Source: Lysobacter sp. S4-A87 (lineage in GTDB: Bacteria; Pseudomonadota; Gammaproteobacteria; Xanthomonadales; Xanthomonadaceae). From it: DNA of 64,000 nucleotides. Positions 28,734-38,153 of this stretch are shown here, one piece after another (the first letter of the stretch is position 1; each line of letters opens with the position of its first letter). The DNA is taken from the NCBI RefSeq assembly GCF_022637455.1, contig NZ_CP093341.1, positions 930,001-994,000 of the forward strand, given 5' to 3'. The position numbers and the translations under genes were made by a program. The notes below the pieces were generated by a model. That model was given only the letters and a program-made list of their open reading frames with translations, was not told the origin of the DNA and ran no database searches.

Positions 28734-28743
28734 GGGAGCGCGA

Positions 28744-30081
28744 ATGGCCAGGGAACGACGTCATCCGTTGGGCAAGGCCCGACAGTCCACCTTGTGCATC
28801 GCCCTGCTGGCGGCGATTCCACTGGGCGCCGACGCGGCCAAGATCAACTACTCCGTCGGTGGCTACGTCGAGCACAGCGACAACATCGGCCTGACCGAGA
28901 CCAACCCGGAAAAAGCCGAAACACTGGGCGCGCTGTTCGACTTCGACCTGACCCAGACCGGCAAGAACACCAATCTCACCGCGCGCGGCGGTGCCGAGTA
29001 CCTGTACTACACCGGCGACACCTTCGACGACGACATCCGCGCCACCCTGGTCGGCCACCTCGACTGGAACACCATGCAGGACCGCCTGCAGTTCGTCCTG
29101 GAGGACTACCTCAACTACGAGCCGATCGACGTGCTCGCGGCCAATGCGCCCAACAACCAGCAGCAGGTCAACGTCTTCCTGGCCGGCGCCACGCTCAACC
29201 TGCGACCCGGCGCGGCCACGCGCACGCGCCTGGACATCCGCTACAACAATTACTACGCCGAGGAGACGGAAGAGTTCAACGGCGACCGCTTCAACGCCGC
29301 CTTCACCCTGTGGCAGGACACCAGCGCGACCACGCGCATGTCCGGCACCATCGAGGCCAGCCAGGTCGAGTACGACCAGCCCAACCTGGGCGCCGACTAT
29401 CGCCGCCTCGACACCTACGCGACCATCAACCGCAACCTGGCCAACTTCGACCTGAACCTGCGCGTGGGCTACTCGTGGGTGGAGCTGCTCAGCTTCGAGG
29501 GCGAACAGTCCTCGCCGCTCGTGCGCGGCGTCCTGACCTGGCGCGCCAGCCCGCGCAGCACGTTCAACGGTGCTCTCTACTACCAGTTCTCCGATGCCGC
29601 GCAGGAGCTGATCACCCGCTCCGACGACATCGGTTCGCCGAGCGTCGTCGCACCGCCGCCCAGCGACCAGGCCGCCAACGACCTGCTGATCGGCCCGGAC
29701 ATCTACAAGCAGCGCCGCGTCGAGTTCGACTACCGCTTCACCGGCGAACGCTACGACTTCGCCATCGGTCCGTACTACGAGAACAACGAGTACCTCGACC
29801 CGACCGTCGACAGCGAAGGCAGTTACGGGCTCGGCGTGGGCGCCACCTGGCGCATCCAGCCGATGCTGCACCTGACCTGCCTGCTCTCGCGCAGCTACCG
29901 CGATTTCGACACCTTCGACCGCGACGACGATGACTTTGCTGCCTACCTGAGCCTGGTCAAGATCTTCACCCGCAACTGGAGCGCATCGATCGACTTGCGC
30001 CACCAGGAACGCAACAGCAACGTGCCCGAAGCCAGCTATGACGAGAATGCCGCCATCTTCAGCGTTCGCTATACCCGCTGA
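28744..30081 (+). CDS. Outer-membrane beta-barrel protein of exopolysaccharide locus (EpsL-like)
   Basis: The 445-residue product has a signal peptide (TLCIALLAAIPLGADA, cleaved near residue 33) and then alternating strands rich in tyrosine and aromatic pairs. It starts INYSVGGYVEHSDNIGLTET and ends AAIFSVRYTR, as in large outer-membrane barrels that accompany Wza-like export genes. The start at 28744 has GGAG 7 bp upstream and follows the previous stop by 10 bp. It probably gives the exit route or surface anchoring for the polymer; exact family is inferred from position and composition. Confidence 0.75.
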   Translation: MARERRHPLGKARQSTLCIALLAAIPLGADAAKINYSVGGYVEHSDNIGLTETNPEKAETLGALFDFDLTQTGKNTNLTARGGAEYLYYTGDTFDDDIRATLVGHLDWNTMQDRLQFVLEDYLNYEPIDVLAANAPNNQQQVNVFLAGATLNLRPGAATRTRLDIRYNNYYAEETEEFNGDRFNAAFTLWQDTSATTRMSGTIEASQVEYDQPNLGADYRRLDTYATINRNLANFDLNLRVGYSWVELLSFEGEQSSPLVRGVLTWRASPRSTFNGALYYQFSDAAQELITRSDDIGSPSVVAPPPSDQAANDLLIGPDIYKQRRVEFDYRFTGERYDFAIGPYYENNEYLDPTVDSEGSYGLGVGATWRIQPMLHLTCLLSRSYRDFDTFDRDDDDFAAYLSLVKIFTRNWSASIDLRHQERNSNVPEASYDENAAIFSVRYTR

Positions 30082-31246
30082 TGCGGCGGTTGTCGGCAGC
30101 GACGATCGACGCATCCGCCTGTTGCTGCTGACCGACACGGCGGTGTTGGCGCCGGGCGGCAGCGAGCGGTTCCTGCTGAACCTGGCCTCGCGGCTGCCGC
30201 GGGACCGCTACCGCATCACCCTGGTGCAGCTGCACGGCGGGAGCATGCCCGCCAACGGCCAGCCGGCCCGGCAGCTGCCGCACGTGCAACTGCGCGCGTT
30301 GCCCGTGCATGCGGTCTACGACGCCAGCGGCCTGCGCGCGTGGAATGCGCTGCGGTCGATGTTGCGCGAGGAGCACTTCGACATCGTCCAGTCCCAGCAC
30401 GAGAAGGCCGACCTTCTCAACGCGCTGTTGCCACGACGCGCCGGCGGAGTTCGGATCTCCAACCGCCGCGACATGGGTTTCAAGAAGAGCGCCAAGCTGG
30501 CGCAGGTGTTCCGCCTGCTCAATCCGCGCTTCGACCGGGTGGTGGCACCGGCGCGGCAGATCCTGTCGGGCCTGGCCCACTGCGAGCAGCTCGACGCCTT
30601 GCGCATGGTCTGGATTCCCAATGGCGTCGATACCCGGCGCTATTGCCCGTCGACCTACCAGACCCGCCTGGACAGCCGCCGCGCACTGGGCCTGGACGAG
30701 GACGCGATCGTGTTCGGCTGCGTCGCCCGGCTGACGGAAGTCAAGCGCCACGCCGACCTGCTCGATGCCTTCGCCCGCGTCCATCAATCGCTGCCGCAGG
30801 CGCGACTGGTACTGATCGGCGATGGCCCGCTGCTGGGCGAGATCCGTTCGCGCATTGCCGAGCTCGGCATTGTCGACGCGGTGACCCTGCTCAACTTCCG
30901 CGACGACGTCGACACGCTGCTTCCGGCGCTCGATGCGGTCGTGCTCGCCTCCTCCAGCGAGGGCATGTCGAATGCGCTGCTGGAAGCGATGGCCTGCGCG
31001 TTGCCGGTCATCGCCACTGCCGTCGGCGGCAACCTGCACCTGGTGCAACACGAAACCAGTGGACTGCTGGTTCCGCCGCGGGACCCGATCTCGCTGGCGG
31101 CGGCCATGCAGACGCTGGCCCGCTCGCAGCACATGGCCCGGCGCATGGGCATGGCCGCCCGCGCCCGCGTCGAACGCGAGTTCTCGCTGGATGCGATGGT
31201 CCACGCCTTCGACCAGCTCTACCGCCACGTTTTGGGCCGGGCATGA
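30038..31246 (+). CDS. Glycosyltransferase, GT-B fold (GT4-like)
   Basis: The N-terminal acceptor domain shows LLLLTDTAVLAPGGSERFLLNLA, and the C-terminal domain shows VFGCVARLTEVKRHADLLDA, LVLIGDGPLLGEI and EGMSNALLEAMACALPVIAT, the nucleotide-sugar binding end of family 4. It acts at the cytoplasmic face, adding a sugar to the lipid-linked repeat unit; which sugar is unknown. The start is uncertain: ATG at 30038 (402 residues) or 30047, both inside the end of the barrel gene. It overlaps the next gene by 4 bp. Confidence 0.86.
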   Translation: MTRMPPSSAFAIPADAAVVGSDDRRIRLLLLTDTAVLAPGGSERFLLNLASRLPRDRYRITLVQLHGGSMPANGQPARQLPHVQLRALPVHAVYDASGLRAWNALRSMLREEHFDIVQSQHEKADLLNALLPRRAGGVRISNRRDMGFKKSAKLAQVFRLLNPRFDRVVAPARQILSGLAHCEQLDALRMVWIPNGVDTRRYCPSTYQTRLDSRRALGLDEDAIVFGCVARLTEVKRHADLLDAFARVHQSLPQARLVLIGDGPLLGEIRSRIAELGIVDAVTLLNFRDDVDTLLPALDAVVLASSSEGMSNALLEAMACALPVIATAVGGNLHLVQHETSGLLVPPRDPISLAAAMQTLARSQHMARRMGMAARARVEREFSLDAMVHAFDQLYRHVLGRA

Positions 31247-32385
31247 ACGCGCAGGCGCTGTCCGCGCTGCAGTTGCGCTCGAGCGCGGGTCTCTACGGTG
31301 CCGAACGCATGGTGCTCGCGCTGGACCGCGGACTGGTCCGCGCTGGCGTTCGCAGCCGCCTGCTCAGCATCAACAACTACCGCATGGACGAACAGGCGCT
31401 GCATGACACCGCCAGCGCCGCCGGCCATGACGCGGTGCTGCTGCCGTGCCGCGGCCGGATGGATACGGGCACCGTCTCGGCACTGGCGGCGCAGATCACC
31501 GCAGCCGGGTCGCGCGCAGTGGTCCACAGCCACGACTACAAGAGCGCCTTCTACGCCTGGCTGGCCACGCGCCGGCAACCGGCGCGACTGGTGGCGACCC
31601 TGCATGGCTGGGTCGAAGGCACTTCGTCCCTGCGCCTGTACACGCGCCTGGAACTGGCCCTGCTGCGCCGCTTCGATGCCCTCGTCGCCGTGTCCACCGA
31701 CCAGGTGGCGCGACTGGCCCGCGCAGGCGTGCCGCGTTGGCGTATCCACTGCATCGACAACGGCATCGACTTCCCCGCGGCCGACGCCATCGGTGCAGCG
31801 GCGCTGCGCGACGAGCTCGGCATCGCCCCCGACACCCATGTTTTCGCCGCCGTGGCGCGGCTGTCGCCGGAGAAGAACCTGGCGATGCTGCTGCAGGCCT
31901 TCGCGCCCGTGGCCCGGCGCTCGCCTGGCGCAGTCCTGCTGGTGGTCGGCGACGGTCCGGAGCGAGCGTCGCTGCAGTCACTGGCTGGCGAACTCGGACT
32001 GGGCGCGCAGCTGCGCCTGCTCGGCAGCCGCAGCGACATGGGCGCGATCTACGCGCTGACCGATTGCCTGGTGCTGCCATCGCTGACCGAAGGCATGCCG
32101 CTGGTCGTGCTCGAAGCCATGGCCTGTGGCGTACCGGTGTTGGCCAGCGCCGTGGGCGATGTCCCGCGCCTGCTGGCCCACGCCGACCATGGCCGGCTCG
32201 TGCCAGCCGGCGATCGTGAAGCCTTGCAGGGCGCACTCGCCGACACGGCGGCGCTGCCGCGGCGGGTCGACCTGCGCGCGCGCCAGTACGTGCGGGAGAA
32301 CCACGGCGCGCAGGCGATGGCCGAGCGCTACCTCGGGCTGTACCTGCGCCTGCAGGAGAAGACGCATGACCGCCGTGCGTCCTAG
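31243..32385 (+). CDS. Glycosyltransferase, GT-B fold (GT4-like)
   Basis: The 380-residue protein begins MNAQALSALQLRSSAGLYGAERMVLALDRG (the SSAGLYGAERM glycine-rich loop of GT4) and ends with FAAVARLSPEKNLAMLLQA, LLVVGDGPERASLQ and TEGMPLVVLEAMACGVPVLAS. It is probably a cytoplasmic sugar transferase of repeat-unit assembly. Start ATG at 31243 overlaps the previous stop by 4 bp, and the end overlaps the next gene by 20 bp. Sugar donor is not predictable. Confidence 0.87.
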   Translation: MNAQALSALQLRSSAGLYGAERMVLALDRGLVRAGVRSRLLSINNYRMDEQALHDTASAAGHDAVLLPCRGRMDTGTVSALAAQITAAGSRAVVHSHDYKSAFYAWLATRRQPARLVATLHGWVEGTSSLRLYTRLELALLRRFDALVAVSTDQVARLARAGVPRWRIHCIDNGIDFPAADAIGAAALRDELGIAPDTHVFAAVARLSPEKNLAMLLQAFAPVARRSPGAVLLVVGDGPERASLQSLAGELGLGAQLRLLGSRSDMGAIYALTDCLVLPSLTEGMPLVVLEAMACGVPVLASAVGDVPRLLAHADHGRLVPAGDREALQGALADTAALPRRVDLRARQYVRENHGAQAMAERYLGLYLRLQEKTHDRRAS

Positions 32386-33784
32386 CTTGCCGCGTGGTCC
32401 GTCCGATGCCGCTCCTGCCCAGGGGCCGGCGCAGCCGCGCTTCCCGCTGGCCGCGCGTGCCCTCAACAGGACCGGGCCGACTACGCGCGGCACCGATCCT
32501 CGCAGTATTGATGCTCGCGGCAATGCCCGCGGCACGGCGGCCGCCTCGCAGGCCGCGGCCGCGCTGCGGTTGCCCGCCGCTCCGCGCAACTGGGCGCTGT
32601 ACCTGTTCCTGGTCCTTCTGCCCCTGCAGAACATCACCGCCGGCTATCTGCCCAACATCGGCGGCGGCTTCAACTTCCTCAACATCATGTTCCTGCTGTC
32701 GCTGGCCACGGCGATGTCGCAGCAGGGGCACCTGGCCAAGGGCGAGGCCGTCAACGGCTGGGTGATGGCCTACAGCGTCTACGCGATCATTTCGATGTGC
32801 ATCGGCTACCAGTACGTCACCGCGGCCGAGAACCACCTCAACCAGCTCAAGGACCACCTGGTCGGCCTGTTCGTGCTCTACGTCGTGCAGATGAGCGTGC
32901 GCGACTGGAAGGGCGTGCGGCTGGTGGTCCTGGCCACGCTGGTACCGTTGCCATACATCGCCAAGGTGGTGTGGGTGCAGCACTTCAGCGTGGCACGGAC
33001 GCACTACACCGACGACCTGCGCATCAGCGGCACCTTCGCCCTGCTCGGTGCCAACGAGTTCGCCGCCTTCTGCGTCACCGTCACCATCGTGCTGTTCTCG
33101 CTGCTGCTGGCGTGCCGGCTGTCGCGGCGCTGGCGCATGGTGCTGGCCGGCGGCGTCGCCTGCATGGTGCTCGGCGTGCTCTACGCCTATTCGCGCACCG
33201 CCTACGTCAGCCTGATCGTCGGCCTGGTGGCGGTGATCCTGGTCTGGCGCGGACGCTGGAAGCTGATCCTGCCGCTGGTCCTGGCCGCGGCGCTGCTGCC
33301 GGCGATACTCCCGGCGTCTGTGGTGGAGCGCTTCGACAGCACCACGGTCGAGGAAGGCCAGCGCGACGAGAGCACCGAGTTGCGCATCGAGTACTGGAAA
33401 GTGGCCTGGGCCAACTTCCTGCGGCATCCGGCCACCGGCACCGGCTACCACACCTTCCACCACCGCGAGATCAATCCCTACGGCAAGGACACCCACAACC
33501 TCTACATCCGCACGCTCAGCGAGGGCGGCGTGATCGGAGCGGTGATGCTGCTGGGGGTGATGCTGTCGGTGCTGTTCCTGGCCTTGCGCGAACTACGCCA
33601 TTCGCGCTCGGGCACCTGGCACTACTCGCTGGCGCTGGGCCTGCTCGGCGCCTGGCTCGCAATGGTCATCGCCAACCTGTTCGGCGACCGTTTCACGTAT
33701 TACCCGGTAATCGCCTACTTCTGGGCCTACGTCGCCCTGGTGTTGAAGGCGCGCCATCTGCCACCGGAGGACGTCACGCGATGA
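32366..33784 (+). CDS. O-antigen ligase / polymerase-like membrane protein (Wzy_C)
   Basis: The 472-residue protein has a ~75-residue proline/alanine-rich cytoplasmic start, then about ten membrane helices. The large loop has the pattern ELRIEYWKVAWANFLRHPATGTGYHTF with HNLYIRTLSEGG, as in Wzy_C/WaaL-type enzymes that polymerise or ligate lipid-linked glycans at the periplasmic face. Earlier, YSRTAYVSLIVGLVAV is the usual Wzy helix. ATG at 32366 overlaps the upstream gene by 20 bp, and the stop overlaps the deacetylase start. Confidence 0.84.
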   Translation: MTAVRPSLPRGPSDAAPAQGPAQPRFPLAARALNRTGPTTRGTDPRSIDARGNARGTAAASQAAAALRLPAAPRNWALYLFLVLLPLQNITAGYLPNIGGGFNFLNIMFLLSLATAMSQQGHLAKGEAVNGWVMAYSVYAIISMCIGYQYVTAAENHLNQLKDHLVGLFVLYVVQMSVRDWKGVRLVVLATLVPLPYIAKVVWVQHFSVARTHYTDDLRISGTFALLGANEFAAFCVTVTIVLFSLLLACRLSRRWRMVLAGGVACMVLGVLYAYSRTAYVSLIVGLVAVILVWRGRWKLILPLVLAAALLPAILPASVVERFDSTTVEEGQRDESTELRIEYWKVAWANFLRHPATGTGYHTFHHREINPYGKDTHNLYIRTLSEGGVIGAVMLLGVMLSVLFLALRELRHSRSGTWHYSLALGLLGAWLAMVIANLFGDRFTYYPVIAYFWAYVALVLKARHLPPEDVTR

Positions 33785-34851
33785 CCGCACAGCTGCGATC
33801 CTGGCTTCGCTACCTGCTGGCGTTGTGCAGCCACTACAGCGGGCTGGACTGGCTGTACCGGCAAGTCAGCGGCGCCGGCCTGGTGATCCTGATGCTGCAT
33901 CGCCTGCGCGACGACCCCGATCCCTATCCGCTGAGCATGTCGCGCGGCAACCTGCGCCAGATCATCCGCTGGCTGCGCGGCCAGCAGGCGCTGGTCGGCC
34001 TGGGCGAAGGACTGCGCGACCTGTTGCCGTCGGCGCCGCAGCGGGTGCGCTATGCCCTCACCTTCGACGACGGCTACCACGACAATCTGGGCCTGATCGA
34101 CGCCAGCCTCGGCCACGTGCCGGCGGTGGTCTACATCGCTACCGGCCATATCGGTGGCGAGCCGATCTGGGCGTACCGGCTTGCCCACGCGATCGAGTCG
34201 CGCAGCCGCGACCAGATCGACCTGGGTGGCCTGGGGCTGGGCCATTTCGACCTGGCCGAGGCCGATGACCGCTATCGTCTCTATACCCTGCTGCCGCCAC
34301 GACTGAAGACCCTCGAGCCGGCAGAACTGGAGGCGTGGATCGACCACGTCTGCGAGCAGGCGCGGCCGCGCCCGATCCCGCACGAGAGCCGCGAGATGCT
34401 CGACTGGGACGACGTGCGCAAGCTCTACGTCAACGGCATCGAGATCGGCGGGCACACCTGCAGCCACGCCATCCTCAGCCGGCTCGACGAGACCGCGGCG
34501 CGCGAGGAAATCGGCCTGGCGCATGCCAGCATCACCACCGAACTGGGCATGCCGCCGCGCCACTTCGCCTATCCCAATGGCGGCATCGATGACTTCAGCG
34601 AGCGCGATGCACGGCTGGTTCGCGAAGCCGGCTTCGAAACCGCAACCACGTCCATCGAAGGCATCAACCGTCCGGGCGCCGACCCCTACCGGCTGATGCG
34701 CTTCAACGTCCACGAAGAGCGCTTCCGTGCGCCATCCGGCCGGCTTTCCAGGGCGCTGTTCTTCAGCGAGACCAGCGGCCTGCTGGGATGGCTGCGCGGT
34801 TGCCGCGCCGCCGCCGACCCGCTTCGCGACAGCAGCGTGCAGCCGGGGTGA
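33781..34851 (+). CDS. Polysaccharide deacetylase (NodB-type), first of two
   Basis: The 356-residue protein carries an intact NodB domain: motif 1 ALTFDDGYHDN (catalytic and metal-binding aspartates) and motif 2 GHTCSHAIL (metal histidines), with RHFAYPNGG as the later motif. It should remove acetyl groups from N-acetylated sugars. No clear signal peptide is seen, but the N-terminus (RSWLRYLLALCSHYSGLDWL) is hydrophobic. An insertion of about 70 residues between motifs 1 and 2 makes it longer than the minimal domain. It overlaps its upstream neighbour by 4 bp. Confidence 0.86.
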   Translation: MTAQLRSWLRYLLALCSHYSGLDWLYRQVSGAGLVILMLHRLRDDPDPYPLSMSRGNLRQIIRWLRGQQALVGLGEGLRDLLPSAPQRVRYALTFDDGYHDNLGLIDASLGHVPAVVYIATGHIGGEPIWAYRLAHAIESRSRDQIDLGGLGLGHFDLAEADDRYRLYTLLPPRLKTLEPAELEAWIDHVCEQARPRPIPHESREMLDWDDVRKLYVNGIEIGGHTCSHAILSRLDETAAREEIGLAHASITTELGMPPRHFAYPNGGIDDFSERDARLVREAGFETATTSIEGINRPGADPYRLMRFNVHEERFRAPSGRLSRALFFSETSGLLGWLRGCRAAADPLRDSSVQPG

Positions 34852-34855
34852 CGCC

Positions 34856-35641
34856 GTGACTACCGATGCCGTGAGCGGCCCCGCGCGACTGCCGATCCTG
34901 ATGTACCACGGCCTCCACGTCGACGCCGATTCGCGCGGGCGCTTCGATCCGGTGTACAGCGTCGAGCCGGACCGGTTCGCCCGCCAGCTCGACTGGATCC
35001 AGGCGCAGGGCTTGCGCAGCATGCTGCTCGACGAGGCGATGCAGCAGCGTGGCGATCGCGCCGTGGTCATCAGCTTCGACGACGGCGACGTCTCCAACGT
35101 CGAGGTCGCGCTGCCGCAGCTGCTCGAACGCGGCATGAAAGCCGAATTCTTCATCACCACCGGGTTCATTGGTGCAACCGGAATGCTGTCCGCCGACGAA
35201 GTGCGCGAGCTGGCTGCGGCCGGCATGGGCATCGGTTCGCACGGTTGCAGCCATGCCTTCCTCGAGGACCTGGACACGACCGCGCTGATGTCGGAACTGG
35301 ACGACAGCCGCTGCCGGCTGCAGGCGCTCAGCCGCCGCCCGGTCGAGGCGATCGCGCTGCCGGGTGGCCGCGGCGGCGAGCGCGAACTGCGCGCGGCGCA
35401 GTCGTTGGGGTACCAGCATCTGCTCGGTTCGGTGCCCGGCCCCAACCTGCGCGCCCGTGGCGACTGCTGCCTGCAGCGGCTGGCGATCACCCGCAACCTG
35501 GGCATGGACGACTTCGCCGCACTGGTGCGCTGGCAAGGCCTGTCGCCGCGGCTGCTGCAGGCGCGCCACGCCGCCCTCTCGCTGCCCAAGCGCGTGCTTG
35601 GCAACAAGGGCTACGAACGCCTGCGCGAGCGTCTGCTATGA
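34856..35641 (+). CDS. Polysaccharide deacetylase (NodB-type), second of two
   Basis: The 261-residue protein starts at GTG 34856, 4 bp after the previous stop; no ATG is in place. Motifs are LPILMYHGLHVD at the start, VISFDDGDVSNVEVA (motif 1), and GSHGCSHAFLEDL (motif 2), followed by IALPGGRGGERE. It is a shorter, different subfamily from its neighbour, so the pair is not a recent duplication. Overlap with the following GT2 gene is 4 bp. Confidence 0.85.
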   Translation: MTTDAVSGPARLPILMYHGLHVDADSRGRFDPVYSVEPDRFARQLDWIQAQGLRSMLLDEAMQQRGDRAVVISFDDGDVSNVEVALPQLLERGMKAEFFITTGFIGATGMLSADEVRELAAAGMGIGSHGCSHAFLEDLDTTALMSELDDSRCRLQALSRRPVEAIALPGGRGGERELRAAQSLGYQHLLGSVPGPNLRARGDCCLQRLAITRNLGMDDFAALVRWQGLSPRLLQARHAALSLPKRVLGNKGYERLRERLL

Positions 35642-36780
35642 CGATCCTGACCGCCAGCGCCGAGAGCGTGTTCTGGTTGTGCATCGCCCTGGTGGCCTAC
35701 GCCTATGCCGGCTACCCGTTGCTGGTCGCGATGTTTTCGCACCGCTATGGGCAGGTGCCGTTTGAATCACGGATCTGCCCCGCCCTGACTGTCGTCGTAG
35801 CTGCCTACGACGAAGAGCTGCGCATTGCCGCGCGCATCGACGACATCCTCGCCCAGGACTACCCGCCGCAACGCCTGCAGGTGCTGGTGGTGAGCGACGG
35901 CAGCCGCGATGGCACCGCCGACGCCGCCGCCATCGGCGACCCGCGCGTGCGCGTGCTTGCACTGCCGCGCAACGTCGGCAAGGCGGCGGCGATCAACGCC
36001 GCGATGCGCCATGTCGAAACCGAACTGGTGGCGTTCACCGATGTTCGCCAGCGCTTCGCCCCGCGTGCGCTGCGGGCGCTGGTGGCGCCATTCGCCGACC
36101 CTGCCATCGGCGCGGTCACCGGTGAGCTGGTCATTGCCGCCGGCAACCGCGGCGCGGCCACCGAGGGCGTCGGCCTGTACTGGCGCATGGAAAAGCGCCT
36201 GCGCGCCGACGAAGCGCGGCTGGGCTGGCTGCATGGCGTCACCGGTGCGATCCATGCGATGCGCCGGCACCTGTTCCGGCCGATCCCGCCGGGAACCGTG
36301 CTCGACGACATGTGGATGCCGCTGAAGGTGCTGTGGTCCGGGCACCAGGTGTGGATGGCACGCGGTTCGATCGCACACGACCACGCCAGCTCCAGCGCCG
36401 ACGAGGAGTTCCACCGCAAGCTGCGCACGCTCGCCGGCAACTGGCAGTTGCTCGCGCGCATGCCGGCGCTGATGAATCCGTTCTCCAACCCGGTGTTCTT
36501 CGCCTGGTTCTCGCACAAGTTCCTGCGCCTGCTGGTGCCGTGGGCCCTGCTGCTGGCGCTGGCCTCGTCGGCGCTTGCACCGGCACCGTTCTATCGCTGG
36601 GCGTTCTATGCGCAGTTGCTTGGCTATACCGGCGCAATGATCGGCCTGGGCCTGCCCAAGCTCGCCGCGCGACTGCCGCTGCTGCCTGCGGCAAGCGGCT
36701 TCGTCATGCTCAACCTGGCGGCGTTGCTGTCGCTTCCGGCGTCGCTGGCCGGGCCGTCGCGCCTGTGGCGGAAACACTGA
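35638..36780 (+). CDS. Membrane glycosyltransferase, GT-A fold (GT2)
   Basis: The 380-residue protein has one N-terminal helix (VFWLCIALVAYAYAGYPLLV), a GT2 domain with TVVVAAYDEE, VVSDGSRDGT and AFTDVRQRFAPRAL, and three C-terminal helices. The acceptor motif LDDMWMPLKVLWSGHQV and the later FHRKLRTLAGNWQL (R-rich, QxxRW-like position) fit processive or semi-processive membrane GT2 enzymes. It is probably in the assembly line for the exopolysaccharide backbone. Start overlaps the deacetylase stop; the stop shares one base with the next start. Confidence 0.86.
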   Translation: MTILTASAESVFWLCIALVAYAYAGYPLLVAMFSHRYGQVPFESRICPALTVVVAAYDEELRIAARIDDILAQDYPPQRLQVLVVSDGSRDGTADAAAIGDPRVRVLALPRNVGKAAAINAAMRHVETELVAFTDVRQRFAPRALRALVAPFADPAIGAVTGELVIAAGNRGAATEGVGLYWRMEKRLRADEARLGWLHGVTGAIHAMRRHLFRPIPPGTVLDDMWMPLKVLWSGHQVWMARGSIAHDHASSSADEEFHRKLRTLAGNWQLLARMPALMNPFSNPVFFAWFSHKFLRLLVPWALLLALASSALAPAPFYRWAFYAQLLGYTGAMIGLGLPKLAARLPLLPAASGFVMLNLAALLSLPASLAGPSRLWRKH

Positions 36781-38048
36781 TGGCGCGCATCCTCGCCCTC
36801 ACCAGCCGCCTGCCCTATCCCCCGCGCGAGGGCCATCAGTTGCGCGCCTGGCACGTGCTCAAGGCGCTCGCTTCGCGCCACGAAGTGACCCTGCTCAGCT
36901 TCCTGCGCAGCGACGACGCGCTGGAAGAGGCCGGGCCGCTGCGTGCGGTGCTGGCGCGCCTTGAAACCTTCCCGATCGCCAGCGAGCACTCGCGCGTGGC
37001 ACTGGTGACCGCCGTGCTGCGCGGAACCCTGACACCCATGCCGTTCCTTGCCGCCAAGTACCAATCGGCTGCGCTGCGCAGGCGTCTGGCTGAACTTTCG
37101 CGGGACGCCGACCTCGTCCATTTCGACATGCTGCCGCTGATGGCGCACGTTGACTGCGTTCCGGCTGGTGTGCCGGTCGTGCTCAACGCCCACAACGTCG
37201 AGCACCACCTGCTCGCCAAGCGCGCGCAGATCGAACCCCGGCGGGCCGCACGCGCGTTCCTGTCCACGCAGGTGTCGCGCCTGCGCGCCTTCGAGACCGG
37301 CGCCTGCCAGCGCGCCGATGCGATCCTCGCCTGCTCCGATCCCGATGCGCAGGCCCTGTGCGAGCTGGCACCCGGCCGCAGCGTCGAGGTGATCGCCAAT
37401 GGCGTCGACCTCGATGGGAATCGTCCGGTGCAGGCGGCGCCGGATCCGGCGCGGCTGGTGTTCGTCGGCCAGATGGGATGGTTTCCGAATCGCGACGGCG
37501 TCGACTGGTTCCTTCAGTCGGTGTTCCCGCGCATCCTCGCCGTTCGGCCGGACGCGCAGTTCGTACTGGTCGGCAAATCCGACGGCTATGAGGTCCCCGC
37601 GGCGGTGGCCGGCAACGTCCGCCTGGCCGGTTTCGTCGACGACTTGCGGCCGGACGTGCACGCAGCCGCTGTGTACGTGGTGCCGTTGCGCGCCGGCAGC
37701 GGAACGCGACTGAAGGTGCTCGAGGCGATGGCGCTCGGCAAGGCGATCGTCACCACCACCATCGGCAGCGAAGGCATCGAACTGGAGCATGGCGAGAGTG
37801 CGCTGTTCGCCGACGACGCCGAGGGCTTCGCCCACGCCACGCTGGCCCTGATGGACTCGCCGGAGCAGGTGGCGCGCCTGGGCGCGGCAGCGCGCCGGCT
37901 GGCCGAATCACGCTACGGCTGGGACGCGATCGGTGCGCAGCTGCTCGATCGCTATGACCGTTTGCTTGGCCGCGCGAACGTGCCGGGCCACGCACGTGCA
38001 ATGGATGCGACCGTCGCGTTCGCTGCACCTTCAAGCCGGTCATCTTGA
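36780..38048 (+). CDS. Glycosyltransferase, GT4 (sugar transferase of the TIGR03087/PEP-CTERM-associated kind)
   Basis: The 422-residue protein opens MARILALTSRLPYPPREGHQ followed by LRAWHVLKALA, a start typical of GT4 enzymes in exosortase-associated exopolysaccharide loci. The donor domain has LVFVGQMGWFPNRDGVDWFL, FVDDLRPDVHAAAVYVVPLR and GSGTRLKVLEAMALGKAIV. It is the last gene of the eleven-gene operon. Exact subfamily is by memory of sequence style and was not checked. Confidence 0.82.
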   Translation: MARILALTSRLPYPPREGHQLRAWHVLKALASRHEVTLLSFLRSDDALEEAGPLRAVLARLETFPIASEHSRVALVTAVLRGTLTPMPFLAAKYQSAALRRRLAELSRDADLVHFDMLPLMAHVDCVPAGVPVVLNAHNVEHHLLAKRAQIEPRRAARAFLSTQVSRLRAFETGACQRADAILACSDPDAQALCELAPGRSVEVIANGVDLDGNRPVQAAPDPARLVFVGQMGWFPNRDGVDWFLQSVFPRILAVRPDAQFVLVGKSDGYEVPAAVAGNVRLAGFVDDLRPDVHAAAVYVVPLRAGSGTRLKVLEAMALGKAIVTTTIGSEGIELEHGESALFADDAEGFAHATLALMDSPEQVARLGAAARRLAESRYGWDAIGAQLLDRYDRLLGRANVPGHARAMDATVAFAAPSSRSS

Positions 38049-38105
38049 CGCCACTCCATCGCTTGCTTGCCGCCATGCGGTGTACGGACCCGCGTCAACG
38101 ATCGA

Positions 38106-38125
38106 CCGAACGCTGCTGCGTTCGG
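38106..38125 (+). terminator. Hairpin after the exopolysaccharide operon
   Basis: CCGAACG (38106-38112) and CGTTCGG (38119-38125) pair around CTGCTG, 57 bp after the last operon stop. There is no T-run, so it is a weak candidate. Confidence 0.35.
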
Positions 38126-38153
38126 CGGGCTGCTTCCAATCAGACAATTCTTA

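Noticed and set aside
28648-28743. Longer N-terminus for the EpsL-like barrel
   Set aside because: It would overlap the CpsD-like gene in another frame and bury the signal peptide; ATG 28744 has a good ribosome site.
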